Assembly: GCA_003510765.1 (NCBI GenBank)
Contig: DOKV01000074.1
Span: 1-13,197 of the forward strand
DNA: 13,197 nt
Source: Clostridiaceae bacterium
GTDB lineage: Bacteria; Bacillota; Clostridia; Clostridiales; Clostridiaceae
Direction of reading: 5' to 3'
Shown here: one piece after another, positions 1-6,789 of the stretch
Layout of the letters: each line of letters begins with the position of its first letter
Position numbering within the stretch: the first letter of the stretch is position 1
Program-made: the position numbers and the translations under genes
Notes under the pieces: generated by a model
The model's database searches: none
Seen by the model: the letters and a program-made list of their open reading frames with translations, nothing else
Told to the model about the DNA's origin: nothing

Positions 1-2060
1 TTGGAATTTTTGTATCCAATGAATGCAAAGATCATCAGTCCTATCGAGATGACGATGGAGATGGCTGCCCCAATGGATTGATACTGATTGTCCATGGTGA
101 GTTTATAGATATAGGAAATGAGGATGTCTGAGGATCCTGCAAGATTTCCGTACACCGATGGATTAAAGGGTCCTCCACCATTAAAGAGATAGATGATGGA
201 GAAGTTGTTAAAGTTGAAGGTATATTGATTCACCAGCAGTGGCGCTGTTTGGAAGAGCACCATGGGCAAGGTAATCTTTCGAATCTTTTGCCAAGAATTG
301 GCCCCATCAATGTCCGCTGCTTCATAAAGATCCTCTGGAATGGCTTGTAATACTCCTGTGGATAGGAGGAATACATAGGAGCTACCCAGCCATCCTTGCA
401 TCATCACCAGGATGAATCTACTCCAGAAGGTATTGTTCTTAAAATCTATACTGACGCCAAAGACATTGGTCACAATTTCCGTCAAAGCTCCAGTATTGGA
501 GAACATGATACTAAAGAACATGATGGTGATAAAGGCCGGTACTGCCCAAGGGAGAAGATAAACCATTCTAAAGAAGGCTTTTCCCTTGATTCTTGGATTG
601 TTTGCCAAAAGTGCCAAGCCAAAGCCAATGAAAATGGCTAAAGTGGTGGCTGTTAACGTCCAAATTAATGTCCATCCAAGAATTCGCCAGAAGACAGATC
701 CCGCTAGACCTTGTCCCAGGGCAATGAGTCTATAGTTTTGGATACCCACCCAAGGGAACTTACTCTGATTTCTGGGGTCCATCCCTGTGAAGGAGAGTAA
801 AATTGCCGTGAAAATTGGCACCAATACGATGAAGGAAATGACGATGAGAGCTGGAATGGAAACCAAATAAGGAAATCCTTCCTCTTCAATGGTTCTGGTG
901 GTTTCAAACCAGTTCTTCTCCCGACTTCCTTTGATGTAGCTCTTTTCTACGCTTCGAATGTCTTTGAAGTTTGCAATGAAGATCCCTGCCGCAAAGAGCA
1001 GGAGGACGATGGCCACAATCCCTTCAATCATGAAGATCAAAGACCGGTCAATACGTCTTGCCCCTTCTGCCAAGGTGATGAGTCCCGCGATCCCGTTTCC
1101 TTGATAATTTCCATAACCCAGCGCATAAGGAATGGCTGCGGCATAGATGAATAGAAGCCCAATGAAAAAGAGTGCTGCCTTAACGGGCTGCTTGTTTAAG
1201 AGCTGACCTAGACCTGGCACCAAAGCCCCCAGCACCGTATTCACAGGCAGGGTTTTCATGGTTTCCACTGGTGTCGTTCGCCTTGCATCGGCAATGTCTG
1301 CCGCCACAATTCTTCTGTTCACCTTGATGTAGTCTTTCAGCTCGAACTTCTTGCTCTTCACCAGCTCTCTTTTCATTTTGTCTGGATGCTCATATTCTTT
1401 GACATTCACGGCATACTGATAGTTTTTCTTCAGTTCTTTTTGACCGTTTTTCAGTGCTTTTTCAGAAATCAGTCCGTCTCTTCGCTTCTTCTTCAGTTCT
1501 TGCAAACGATGATCATAGACTGCTTTTTGCTCTCTTTTAAACTTGTCTATTTCACCACGGATGGTCTCTTTGTTTTCTTCCGAATGGAATTTTTCTGCCT
1601 TCCTCAGTTCTTCTTCCAACCGTTTGATGTTGTAGATGATGGTTGGTAGAAGCTTCACATTAATACTGGACTCTCTATAGGCATATTCTGCGTCATAGGT
1701 GAGCCCTGTGAATGCTTCATAGAAGTCCACCTTTTGCTTGCTCTGAAAAAGGGTCTTTTCAAGGCCCAAAACAGCGGAAGACAAGGTTTTATCCATGGTC
1801 TCCATATAGGTTTTGGTCTTACTTTGGAGCTCTTCTAAAAAACGCTTCTCTTTATGTTCATACTCCTTGAGTTTTAGGAGATAGGGATTTTTGTCTTTTT
1901 TGCTTATGAATTCTCTCAGCTGGTTTTTCAAGGCATTCTTATCACTTTTGGGAGCAGTTTTGATCTCCTCCTGCAGCAAAGCAACTTCCTTGAGATACAG
2001 ATTTTTTCTTTCATATTCTCGTCCAATATAGTCATATAGGACTTTGCTGTATTTTGCCAC
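1..2060 (-). CDS. malF: MalF-type maltodextrin ABC transporter permease with long charged N-terminal extension (3' end cut by window)
   Basis: Membrane permease of a maltose/maltodextrin importer, expected to pair with MalG and an ATPase outside the window. The frame is open for 686 codons from a GTG at 2060 to the window edge. An AAAGGTGG ribosome site (2070-2077) lies 9 nt upstream and overlaps the preceding stop codon. Residues 1 to about 270 are rich in Lys/Glu, look helical or coiled-coil, and have no membrane segment. A PGLGQ motif follows at 282-286, then membrane segments near 295-313, 340-365 and 399-423, and the permease core. The EAA loop, EAADIDGANSW, starts at E580, and the last membrane segment is near 660-682, so only a short tail should be missing. 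PGLGQ-type N-termini are known from Gram-positive MalC/MalF; the coiled-coil extension is the odd part. Family assignment is secure, but the function of the extension is unknown. Confidence 0.93.
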   Translation of the reverse strand, partial: MAKYSKVLYDYIGREYERKNLYLKEVALLQEEIKTAPKSDKNALKNQLREFISKKDKNPYLLKLKEYEHKEKRFLEELQSKTKTYMETMDKTLSSAVLGLEKTLFQSKQKVDFYEAFTGLTYDAEYAYRESSINVKLLPTIIYNIKRLEEELRKAEKFHSEENKETIRGEIDKFKREQKAVYDHRLQELKKKRRDGLISEKALKNGQKELKKNYQYAVNVKEYEHPDKMKRELVKSKKFELKDYIKVNRRIVAADIADARRTTPVETMKTLPVNTVLGALVPGLGQLLNKQPVKAALFFIGLLFIYAAAIPYALGYGNYQGNGIAGLITLAEGARRIDRSLIFMIEGIVAIVLLLFAAGIFIANFKDIRSVEKSYIKGSREKNWFETTRTIEEEGFPYLVSIPALIVISFIVLVPIFTAILLSFTGMDPRNQSKFPWVGIQNYRLIALGQGLAGSVFWRILGWTLIWTLTATTLAIFIGFGLALLANNPRIKGKAFFRMVYLLPWAVPAFITIMFFSIMFSNTGALTEIVTNVFGVSIDFKNNTFWSRFILVMMQGWLGSSYVFLLSTGVLQAIPEDLYEAADIDGANSWQKIRKITLPMVLFQTAPLLVNQYTFNFNNFSIIYLFNGGGPFNPSVYGNLAGSSDILISYIYKLTMDNQYQSIGAAISIVISIGLMIFAFIGYKNS

Positions 2061-2075
2061 GATCTCTTCCCACCT

Positions 2076-2534
2076 TTACAATTTCTTCGTCTTGTTCAGT
2101 TCTTCCAGTAAAGAGAGAACCGTTAAAATCAACACCACGTATCCCCCCACCACCAGGTAGTAGAATACGGAATAAAAACTCAGTTCAAAGAATGTATAAG
2201 CCAATCCTCCCACAAGGAGTACTGTCCAGATAAAAATATAAATCCGAGTTAAGGTTAGTTTTTTATGGGTCAAATAGGTTAAAAGTCCAAAGGAAACTGG
2301 CGTGACAATCTTAAATAGATACCTAAAAAGCTCCGCGCCCACATAATCATCTAAGGTAGGTGGGTTCTCCTGGGTAAATGCCCCGAAGGCTATGATTTGC
2401 TCTTTCCATAGTAAAAAGAGTGCTTCATCTTTGACGCGCATGAGGACGTCTAAAGAACTGGCAAAAATCACCACCGCTGCGGTCACGAGAATGATATACA
2501 GCTGCTTTTTCGGAAACTTCTTATAACTGTCCAT
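2076..2534 (-). CDS. Small four-helix membrane protein of unknown function between malE and malF
   Basis: I do not recognise this 152-residue protein. From the ATG at 2534 it has a short basic N-terminus (MDSYKKFPKK) and predicted membrane helices near 11-31, 70-89, 95-114 and 118-143. An acidic/polar loop of about 38 residues lies between helices 1 and 2, and the C-terminus is lysine-rich (NKTKKL). The frame is open upstream to a GTG at 2567, giving 163 residues, but that start has no ribosome site. The ATG at 2534 has AGGAAG 11 nt upstream, so I prefer it with moderate confidence. Its stop is 15 nt before the malF start, and the malF ribosome site overlaps the stop, so the two are probably translated together. 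Position suggests an accessory subunit or assembly partner of the MalEF transporter; this is inference only. Confidence 0.8.
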   Translation of the reverse strand: MDSYKKFPKKQLYIILVTAAVVIFASSLDVLMRVKDEALFLLWKEQIIAFGAFTQENPPTLDDYVGAELFRYLFKIVTPVSFGLLTYLTHKKLTLTRIYIFIWTVLLVGGLAYTFFELSFYSVFYYLVVGGYVVLILTVLSLLEELNKTKKL

Positions 2535-2658
2535 AACGGTCCATTCTTCCTCTCTCTTTGTCATCACTTTAAGTTCATTGCGGAAATGGTACTTCTTCTT
2601 TGGTTCTTGTCCATTCTTTATGTTATCATTTGCAGGCTAAAACTGTCCATAAGGTATA

Positions 2659-2684
2659 GAAAGAGAGGCCTAAGCCTCTCTTTC
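2659..2684 (-). terminator. Intercistronic hairpin downstream of malE (attenuating terminator or mRNA-stabilising stem)
   Basis: A perfect 11-bp inverted repeat (arms 2659-2669 and 2674-2684) encloses a 4-nt loop, 18 nt past the malE stop. On the minus strand the 3' arm ends in CTCTTTC and is followed by a short, imperfect T-rich run. That makes it a weak terminator, or a stem that protects the malE message. Partial termination here would give more binding protein than membrane subunits, as is common in binding-protein-dependent transport operons. A weak promoter-like TGGACA...ATAACA pair follows on the minus strand but is not convincing. Confidence 0.65.
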
Positions 2685-2701
2685 CCTTATGTACCTAAAT
2701 T

Positions 2702-4057
2702 CTAGAAGTTGAGCATCATGGCATCAAATGCTGCCTTAATTTCCTTATATGCTGCCTCAGCATCAGCAGGCTGTACTGATGACCAAGATAGGATTGCTGT
2801 TTCCCATGTTGTCCAAACTGAACCCCATTCTTCGAATAGTGGTCTAGCAGGTGCATCTTGGTAAGAAACCAGTACGTTTTCGATGATGAGCTTATCTTGT
2901 TCAGATAAGTCAGAGTTTAGGTATACGTCCGCAGGAACGTTTTCCATGATCTTCCCAGTACCCTTAAAGAAGTCTACTGCGAAATCTGTGTTCATGAGTT
3001 CAACGATGAATGCTTCAGCAAGTGCCATCTTTTCGTCGTCGCCTTCATTTCTAGAGTTGATGGCAATTCCCCATCCACCCTTCCAGTGCTTCATTGGCTT
3101 TCCAGCAATAGTGATGGTGCCGATGGGCATGATTTCTAGATTTTCTCCAGCTTGCTCTGTGAATGCACCAGCATCCCAAGGACCAGAAATTCTAGCTACG
3201 CCTGTTCCACCAGTGGTGAATTCTTCATCCATGAATCCCCAAGTTGCATCTGCATCCCATAGTGGAACATTTGCAGCTTCGGAAGCTTGCCAATATTTGA
3301 AAATCGTTTCGATGTTTGCTTGCTTGTCAGCAGAAAGGTCCGCCCATTCAGCAGTCATATCTGAGAATAGTGTGCCATCAGCTTCCATGCCCAGCAGTTC
3401 GATGTCTGCAGCATTGGTTACACCAACACCATACCAAGCGTTAAATACAGGAATCAGTACACTTAGACCAGCATCATTCATTTCGATGCTCTTTGTAAGG
3501 TCTACGCCCTGTGCTTCTGCATTGGCTTTATTTGCATACACGATGAGTGTTTCGATGTTCATTGGGAATGCCAGGTAGTCGCCGTCCACGTTAAAGTTTC
3601 CGCCAAGACCTGCATCGTAGTTTGTGAATCCACCCACTGCAGCAGCCATAGCCTTTGCATTCATTGGTGCAAGAGCATCCTTTGCATTTAGACCAGAAAG
3701 TCTGTCTGCAGGAATTGCATAGACATCCGCCACGTCTGGATTGGATGGGTCTGTGCTGTCAAGAATATCTAACATATCAAAGGATCCGGTTACAAGCAGT
3801 TCGATGTTTGCATCTGGGTTGTTTACGTTAAAACGCTCAATAGCCGCACGATAGTAGCTTTCCCATCCACCTTCAGCTTGAACTGTGATGGATCCAGTAA
3901 GACCTGCAGCAGGTTCTTCTGTACCTGGCTCTTCTGCACCTGGTTCTTCGGTTCCTGGTGTTTCTGGAGTTTCTGGGGCTGGATCATCCTTGGATCCACA
4001 TGCTGCAACGGATAACGCCAGCATCAGTGCAAGTACAAGACTAGTGATTTTCTTCAT
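2702..4057 (-). CDS. malE: Maltose/maltodextrin-binding lipoprotein (family 1 solute-binding protein)
   Basis: Extracellular substrate-capture subunit of the maltodextrin importer, tethered to the membrane as a lipoprotein. The start ATG at 4057 has AGGAGG (4065-4070) with 7 nt spacing. Residues 1-20 form a lipoprotein signal (MKKITSLVLALMLALSVAAC) with lipobox VAAC and lipidated Cys20. Residues 25-51 are a Pro/Glu/Thr linker with EEPG-type repeats. The solute-binding fold follows, including the segments FPMNIETLIVYANKANA, SGPWDAGAF and WKGGWGIAIN, and a C-terminal region typical of MalE-like proteins (WGSVWTTWETAILSW). The length of 451 residues fits a lipoprotein MalE. It is the first gene of a unit that continues to a small membrane protein and malF, and it lies behind a promoter with several LacI/cre-type sites. 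Maltodextrin specificity is inferred from family resemblance and from the neighbouring malQ and glgP. Confidence 0.92.
   Translation of the reverse strand: MKKITSLVLALMLALSVAACGSKDDPAPETPETPGTEEPGAEEPGTEEPAAGLTGSITVQAEGGWESYYRAAIERFNVNNPDANIELLVTGSFDMLDILDSTDPSNPDVADVYAIPADRLSGLNAKDALAPMNAKAMAAAVGGFTNYDAGLGGNFNVDGDYLAFPMNIETLIVYANKANAEAQGVDLTKSIEMNDAGLSVLIPVFNAWYGVGVTNAADIELLGMEADGTLFSDMTAEWADLSADKQANIETIFKYWQASEAANVPLWDADATWGFMDEEFTTGGTGVARISGPWDAGAFTEQAGENLEIMPIGTITIAGKPMKHWKGGWGIAINSRNEGDDEKMALAEAFIVELMNTDFAVDFFKGTGKIMENVPADVYLNSDLSEQDKLIIENVLVSYQDAPARPLFEEWGSVWTTWETAILSWSSVQPADAEAAYKEIKAAFDAMMLNF
3905..3985 (-). repeat. malE: Degenerate EEPG/ETPG tandem repeat coding the MalE tether
   Basis: Within malE, residues 25-51 are encoded by a short degenerate tandem repeat giving PETPETPG, then EEPG units with T or A between them. 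It is an extended, acidic, proline-rich spacer between the lipid anchor (Cys20) and the folded domain. Near-identical 15-nt units make length variation by slippage plausible. Confidence 0.75.
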
Positions 4058-4070
4058 TTTTTATCCTCCT

Positions 4071-4094
4071 AATACATTTGTATTTTGATGTATT
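4071..4094 (-). repeat. AT-rich inverted repeat directly upstream of the malE Shine-Dalgarno
   Basis: AATACAT (4071-4077) and ATGTATT (4088-4094) are perfect 7-bp complements around a 10-nt loop. On the transcript the stem ends immediately before AGGAGG (4065-4070). It could form a weak 5' hairpin that protects the leader or tunes ribosome access. The stem is AT-only apart from one C-G pair, so its stability is doubtful. Confidence 0.35.
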
Positions 4095-4102
4095 AAATCA
4101 AC

Positions 4103-4118
4103 TCGTAACCGTTTTCCT
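4103..4118. promoter_or_regulatory. Weak operator-like site in malE leader
   Basis: The sequence TCGTAACCGTTTTCCT shares CGTAACCG with the site at 4144-4159, and its central CG is about 41 bp from that site's centre. It fits the 16-bp consensus poorly outside the centre. Its spacing and shared core are the only support. Confidence 0.25.
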
Positions 4119-4143
4119 TCAGGCTCTTATGAAAGCATAATTC

Positions 4144-4159
4144 CCGTAACCGCTAGCAC
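4144..4159. promoter_or_regulatory. Operator-like LacI-family half-conserved site in malE leader
   Basis: On the minus strand it reads GTGCTAGCGGTTACGG, matching 12 of 16 positions of the strong site at 4305-4320 and conserving the GTGCTAGCG half. One half-site is good and the other degenerate, as in auxiliary operators. Its centre is 44 bp from the strong site at 4188-4203, close to four helical turns. Confidence 0.45.
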
Positions 4160-4187
4160 TTGGTATGGACACAGGCTAGAGATTATG

Positions 4188-4203
4188 GTGCATACGCTTG
4201 CAC
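4188..4203. promoter_or_regulatory. LacI-family operator downstream of malE promoter
   Basis: GTGCATACGCTTGCAC: the outer five bases of each half are perfectly inverted (GTGCA/TGCAC) around a central CG, as expected for a LacI/MalR-type repressor site. It lies about 25-40 nt past the predicted malE transcription start, a roadblock position. It shares its shape with the operators at 4305-4320 and 10465-10480. Confidence 0.7.
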
Positions 4204-4214
4204 AAAAACGCAAA

Positions 4215-4228
4215 TGAAAACGCTTTAC
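4215..4228. promoter_or_regulatory. Possible cre (CcpA) site at the malE transcription start
   Basis: TGAAAACGCTTTAC matches the start and centre of the Gram-positive catabolite-responsive element (TGWAARCGYTWNCW) but misses the last two positions. It would cover the predicted start site, which fits carbon-catabolite repression of a sugar transporter. The local regulator could equally bind here. Confidence 0.4.
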
Positions 4229-4234
4229 TATTTG

Positions 4235-4263
4235 ATTATAACCCTTTACTTTGGAAAAATCTA
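4235..4263 (-). promoter_or_regulatory. Predicted malE promoter
   Basis: A perfect TATAAT -10 box occupies 4235-4240 on the minus strand. With a 17-bp spacer the -35 would be TAGATT (4258-4263), only three of six consensus matches. The strong -10 with weak -35 suggests dependence on an activator, or simply a moderate promoter. The predicted start near 4228 leaves a leader of about 170 nt. Confidence 0.55.
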
Positions 4264-4304
4264 CCCTATTTTAGGAAAAAAGAGGGGTTTTTGGTGAAAA
4301 ATAA

Positions 4305-4320
4305 GTGCTAGCGTTTGCAC
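4305..4320. promoter_or_regulatory. LacI-family operator upstream of malE promoter
   Basis: GTGCTAGCGTTTGCAC: GTGC/GCAC arms around a central CG, matching the operators at 4188-4203 and 10465-10480. It sits about 75-90 bp upstream of the predicted start, and its centre is 117 bp from the 4188-4203 site. That geometry fits repression by DNA looping. Confidence 0.65.
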
Positions 4321-4409
4321 GACGAAACACTTCCTTCTATACACCTTGGTGCTCAACACTTTTCAGCGTTCCCAAACCCCATCTATTTTTAAGTTTCTTT
4401 TCCGTTTTT

Positions 4410-6785
4410 TTACGCATCACCCTTTGTGATACTGTCAATGTTCCAGATCTCTTCTGCGTACTCCTTGATGGTACGATCAGAGGAGAACTTCCCTGCTGAA
4501 GCCATATTGATGAAGCCCTTTCTATAAAACTCCAGCTCATTTTTGAAGTCTTCACTGACTCTTTCTTGTGCTTCCACATAGGCATCAAAGTCCTTCATGA
4601 TGAAGTAATTGTCTGGTGCATGCCAGTGAGCGCCCTTTAAGAGAGAATCTTTTAATTCTTCAAAGGTTTCTTTTGGCTCTAGGGTGAAGGTGCCATCGGT
4701 CAATGCTTCCACCACACGCTTAAGCTGTGGATTCTTTTCCATTTCTTCAACCGGACTATAGGTGTCTTTGATTTCTTCAATTTCTTCCACGGTGAGTCCG
4801 AAGATGTAGTTGTTCTCAAGACCCGCTTCTTCCACGATTTCCACATTGGCTCCATCAAAGGTCCCAATGGTGGGTGCTCCGTTTAGCATGAACTTCATGT
4901 TCCCTGTGCCAGAGGCTTCTTTCCCTGCAGTGGAGATTTGCTCTGAAATGTCTGCTCCTGGGAACAACTTCTGTGCATAGGATACACCATAGTTTTCCAC
5001 AAAGACCACTTTCAGCTTGCCATGGATCTCTTCATCATTGTTCACCAGGTCCGCAATGGCATTGATGAACTTGATGATGGCTTTGGCTCTCAGATATCCT
5101 GGTGCTGCCTTCGCCCCGAAGATGAAAGTTCTTGGAGACATATCAAAGGTCTTGTCTTCCTTTAACTTGTTATAAAGGTAAAGAATGTGGAAGGCATTTA
5201 AGAGCTGTCTCTTATACTCATGGAGTCTCTTGATTTGAATGTCAAAGATGGAGTGTTCATCGATGTCGATGCCTTCCTTCATCTTGATATAGTCTTTCAG
5301 CTCTCTCTTTTTCATCTTCTTAATATCGATGAATCTCTTGATGATGTCATCATCCGATGCCAGTTTCTTCAATTCCTTCAGTTCATCTAAATTGGTGATC
5401 CATGTGTCATGGCCAAGAAGCTCTGTAATGAAGGCCGCAAGTTCTGGGTTAGATTCCACCAACCATCTTCTTTGGGTAATACCATTGGTCTTATTGTTGA
5501 ATCTTTCTGGATAAAGAAGATACCAGTCTCTGAGCTCTGTATCCTTCAGGATGTTCGTATGTAGCTGCGCTACCCCATTGGTGGAGTGTGTGCCATAAAT
5601 GGAGAGCCAAGCCATCTTGATGTTGCCTTCAGAAATGATGGCAAATTCTTCAATCTTCTTCTCCTCGTATCCCTTGGCCAGAAGCTCTTTATGAAGCTCT
5701 TTGTCAATCTTCACAATGATCTTATACACATTGGGAAGAATCTTCTTATACAGCTTCACAGACCACTGCTCCAACGCTTCCTTCAAGATGGTGTGGTTGG
5801 TATAAGCAAAGGTTTCTTGAGCAATGCCTAAGGCTTTCTTAAAGGTAACCCCTTCCAGGTTCAACAGACGGATCAATTCAGGAATGGCCACCGCTGGGTG
5901 GGTATCATTTAACTGCACCGCGTGGAGCTTGGCAAAGGTCTTAAAGTCTTTGTGGTTTCTCTTATGATCTCTGATGAGATCTTGTAAGGAGGCTGAGACA
6001 AAGAAGTATTGCTGCTTCAATCTCAAAATCTTCCCCTTTTCTAAGGAGTCATTGGGATAAAGAACCTTGCTGATGTTTTCTGCGTCGTTCTTTTCTTTCA
6101 CCGCTTTGTCGTAGTTTTGATCATTGAATGCGCCAAAATCAAAATCTACCAACGCTTCAGATTGCCATAGTCTTAGGGTGTTGATGGTGTCCCCACCAAA
6201 ACCTACGATGGGGGTGTCATAAGGCACCGCAAAGACCGTTTGATCCTTAAACTCCACCTTCACTTTTTCATCTTCTCGTCTTACAGACCAAGAATCCCCA
6301 TGGGAAAGCCATTGGTCTCCCTTTTCCACTTGGTATCCATGGACAAACTGCTGTTCAAAGATCCCATAGTTGTAACGAATGCCATATCCAGTTAAAGAGT
6401 AGTTTAGGGTGGCTGCTGAATCTAAGAAACAAGCAGCCAGTCTTCCAAGACCACCATTACCAAGACCTGCATCACTTTCCGCTTCTTCCAAAGCATTATA
6501 ATCAATGCCCATGTCCTCTAGCATCGCCTTCATTTCCTCTAGGGTACCTAGATTGATGAGGTTGTTGGAAAGGGCACGGCCCATGAGAAACTCTGCAGAT
6601 AAGTAGTACGCTTTCTTCTTGCCCTCAAACTTTTCTAAAGACTCCTGCCATGTTGGCAAAAGGTCTTCCATCACCGCTTTGGAAAATACGGTGTATTTTT
6701 CCTTATGGCTCAGTGCCTCCAAGTTCTTTCCATAGGTTGTCAGGGCATACCCCTTCATTCTCATTGTGATCATTTCTTTGTTCAT
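4410..6785 (-). CDS. glgP: Glycogen/maltodextrin phosphorylase (GT35)
   Basis: Cytosolic PLP enzyme that phosphorolyses alpha-1,4-glucan ends to glucose-1-phosphate. At 791 residues it has normal family length. GNGGLGRLAACFLDS (about 109-123) is a conserved N-terminal motif. The PLP-lysine segment EASGTGNMKFMLNGAPTIGT places the cofactor lysine at K631, and FDGANVEI follows. The frame stays open to an ATG at 6800, but GGGAG lies 8 nt before the ATG at 6785, inside the last malQ codons, so 6785 is the likely start. The malQ stop is 4 nt upstream, which implies translational coupling. Neighbouring malQ and a maltodextrin transporter suggest the substrate is imported maltodextrin (MalP role) as much as stored glycogen; no other glycogen genes are in the window. 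Family assignment is very secure. Confidence 0.96.
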   Translation of the reverse strand: MNKEMITMRMKGYALTTYGKNLEALSHKEKYTVFSKAVMEDLLPTWQESLEKFEGKKKAYYLSAEFLMGRALSNNLINLGTLEEMKAMLEDMGIDYNALEEAESDAGLGNGGLGRLAACFLDSAATLNYSLTGYGIRYNYGIFEQQFVHGYQVEKGDQWLSHGDSWSVRREDEKVKVEFKDQTVFAVPYDTPIVGFGGDTINTLRLWQSEALVDFDFGAFNDQNYDKAVKEKNDAENISKVLYPNDSLEKGKILRLKQQYFFVSASLQDLIRDHKRNHKDFKTFAKLHAVQLNDTHPAVAIPELIRLLNLEGVTFKKALGIAQETFAYTNHTILKEALEQWSVKLYKKILPNVYKIIVKIDKELHKELLAKGYEEKKIEEFAIISEGNIKMAWLSIYGTHSTNGVAQLHTNILKDTELRDWYLLYPERFNNKTNGITQRRWLVESNPELAAFITELLGHDTWITNLDELKELKKLASDDDIIKRFIDIKKMKKRELKDYIKMKEGIDIDEHSIFDIQIKRLHEYKRQLLNAFHILYLYNKLKEDKTFDMSPRTFIFGAKAAPGYLRAKAIIKFINAIADLVNNDEEIHGKLKVVFVENYGVSYAQKLFPGADISEQISTAGKEASGTGNMKFMLNGAPTIGTFDGANVEIVEEAGLENNYIFGLTVEEIEEIKDTYSPVEEMEKNPQLKRVVEALTDGTFTLEPKETFEELKDSLLKGAHWHAPDNYFIMKDFDAYVEAQERVSEDFKNELEFYRKGFINMASAGKFSSDRTIKEYAEEIWNIDSITKGDA

Positions 6786-6789
6786 GTTG

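Larger units (their letters stand above)
4058..4409 (-). promoter_or_regulatory. malE control region: 352-bp intergenic stretch with promoter, operators and long leader
   Basis: No gene is supported here on either strand. It lies between the glgP stop and the malE start. It holds a TATAAT box at 4235-4240 and LacI/cre-like sites centred near 4312, 4221, 4195, 4151 and 4110, of which the first and third are strongest. It also holds an AT-rich inverted repeat beside the malE ribosome site. If transcription starts near 4228, the malE leader is about 170 nt. I see no convincing rho-independent terminator for glgP in it, so read-through from the enzyme operon into malE is possible. Confidence 0.8.

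Noticed and set aside
396..641. Plus-strand frame of 81 codons
   Set aside because: It is antisense to the malF core, which is continuous and carries the EAA motif; the product has no recognisable features.
2883..3578. 231-codon open frame on the plus strand
   Set aside because: It lies entirely antisense to malE, which has a strong ribosome site, lipoprotein signal and recognisable family. The plus-strand product is Ser/Met-rich with no family signature.
3823..4008. Second minus-strand frame within the start of malE, with a repetitive Gln/Lys product
   Set aside because: The repetition is the frame-shifted reading of the malE EEPG linker; there is no independent ribosome site or family match.
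4268..4283. Small CCTA/TAGG stem beside a run of A residues upstream of malE
   Set aside because: The stem is only four base pairs, too weak for a terminator on either strand; it is probably AT-rich promoter-upstream sequence.
4330..4409. Possible terminator for glgP (AACGCT/AGTGTT stem near 4350-4370)
   Set aside because: The 6-bp stem needs a G-U pair and has no following T-tract, so I do not call termination here.
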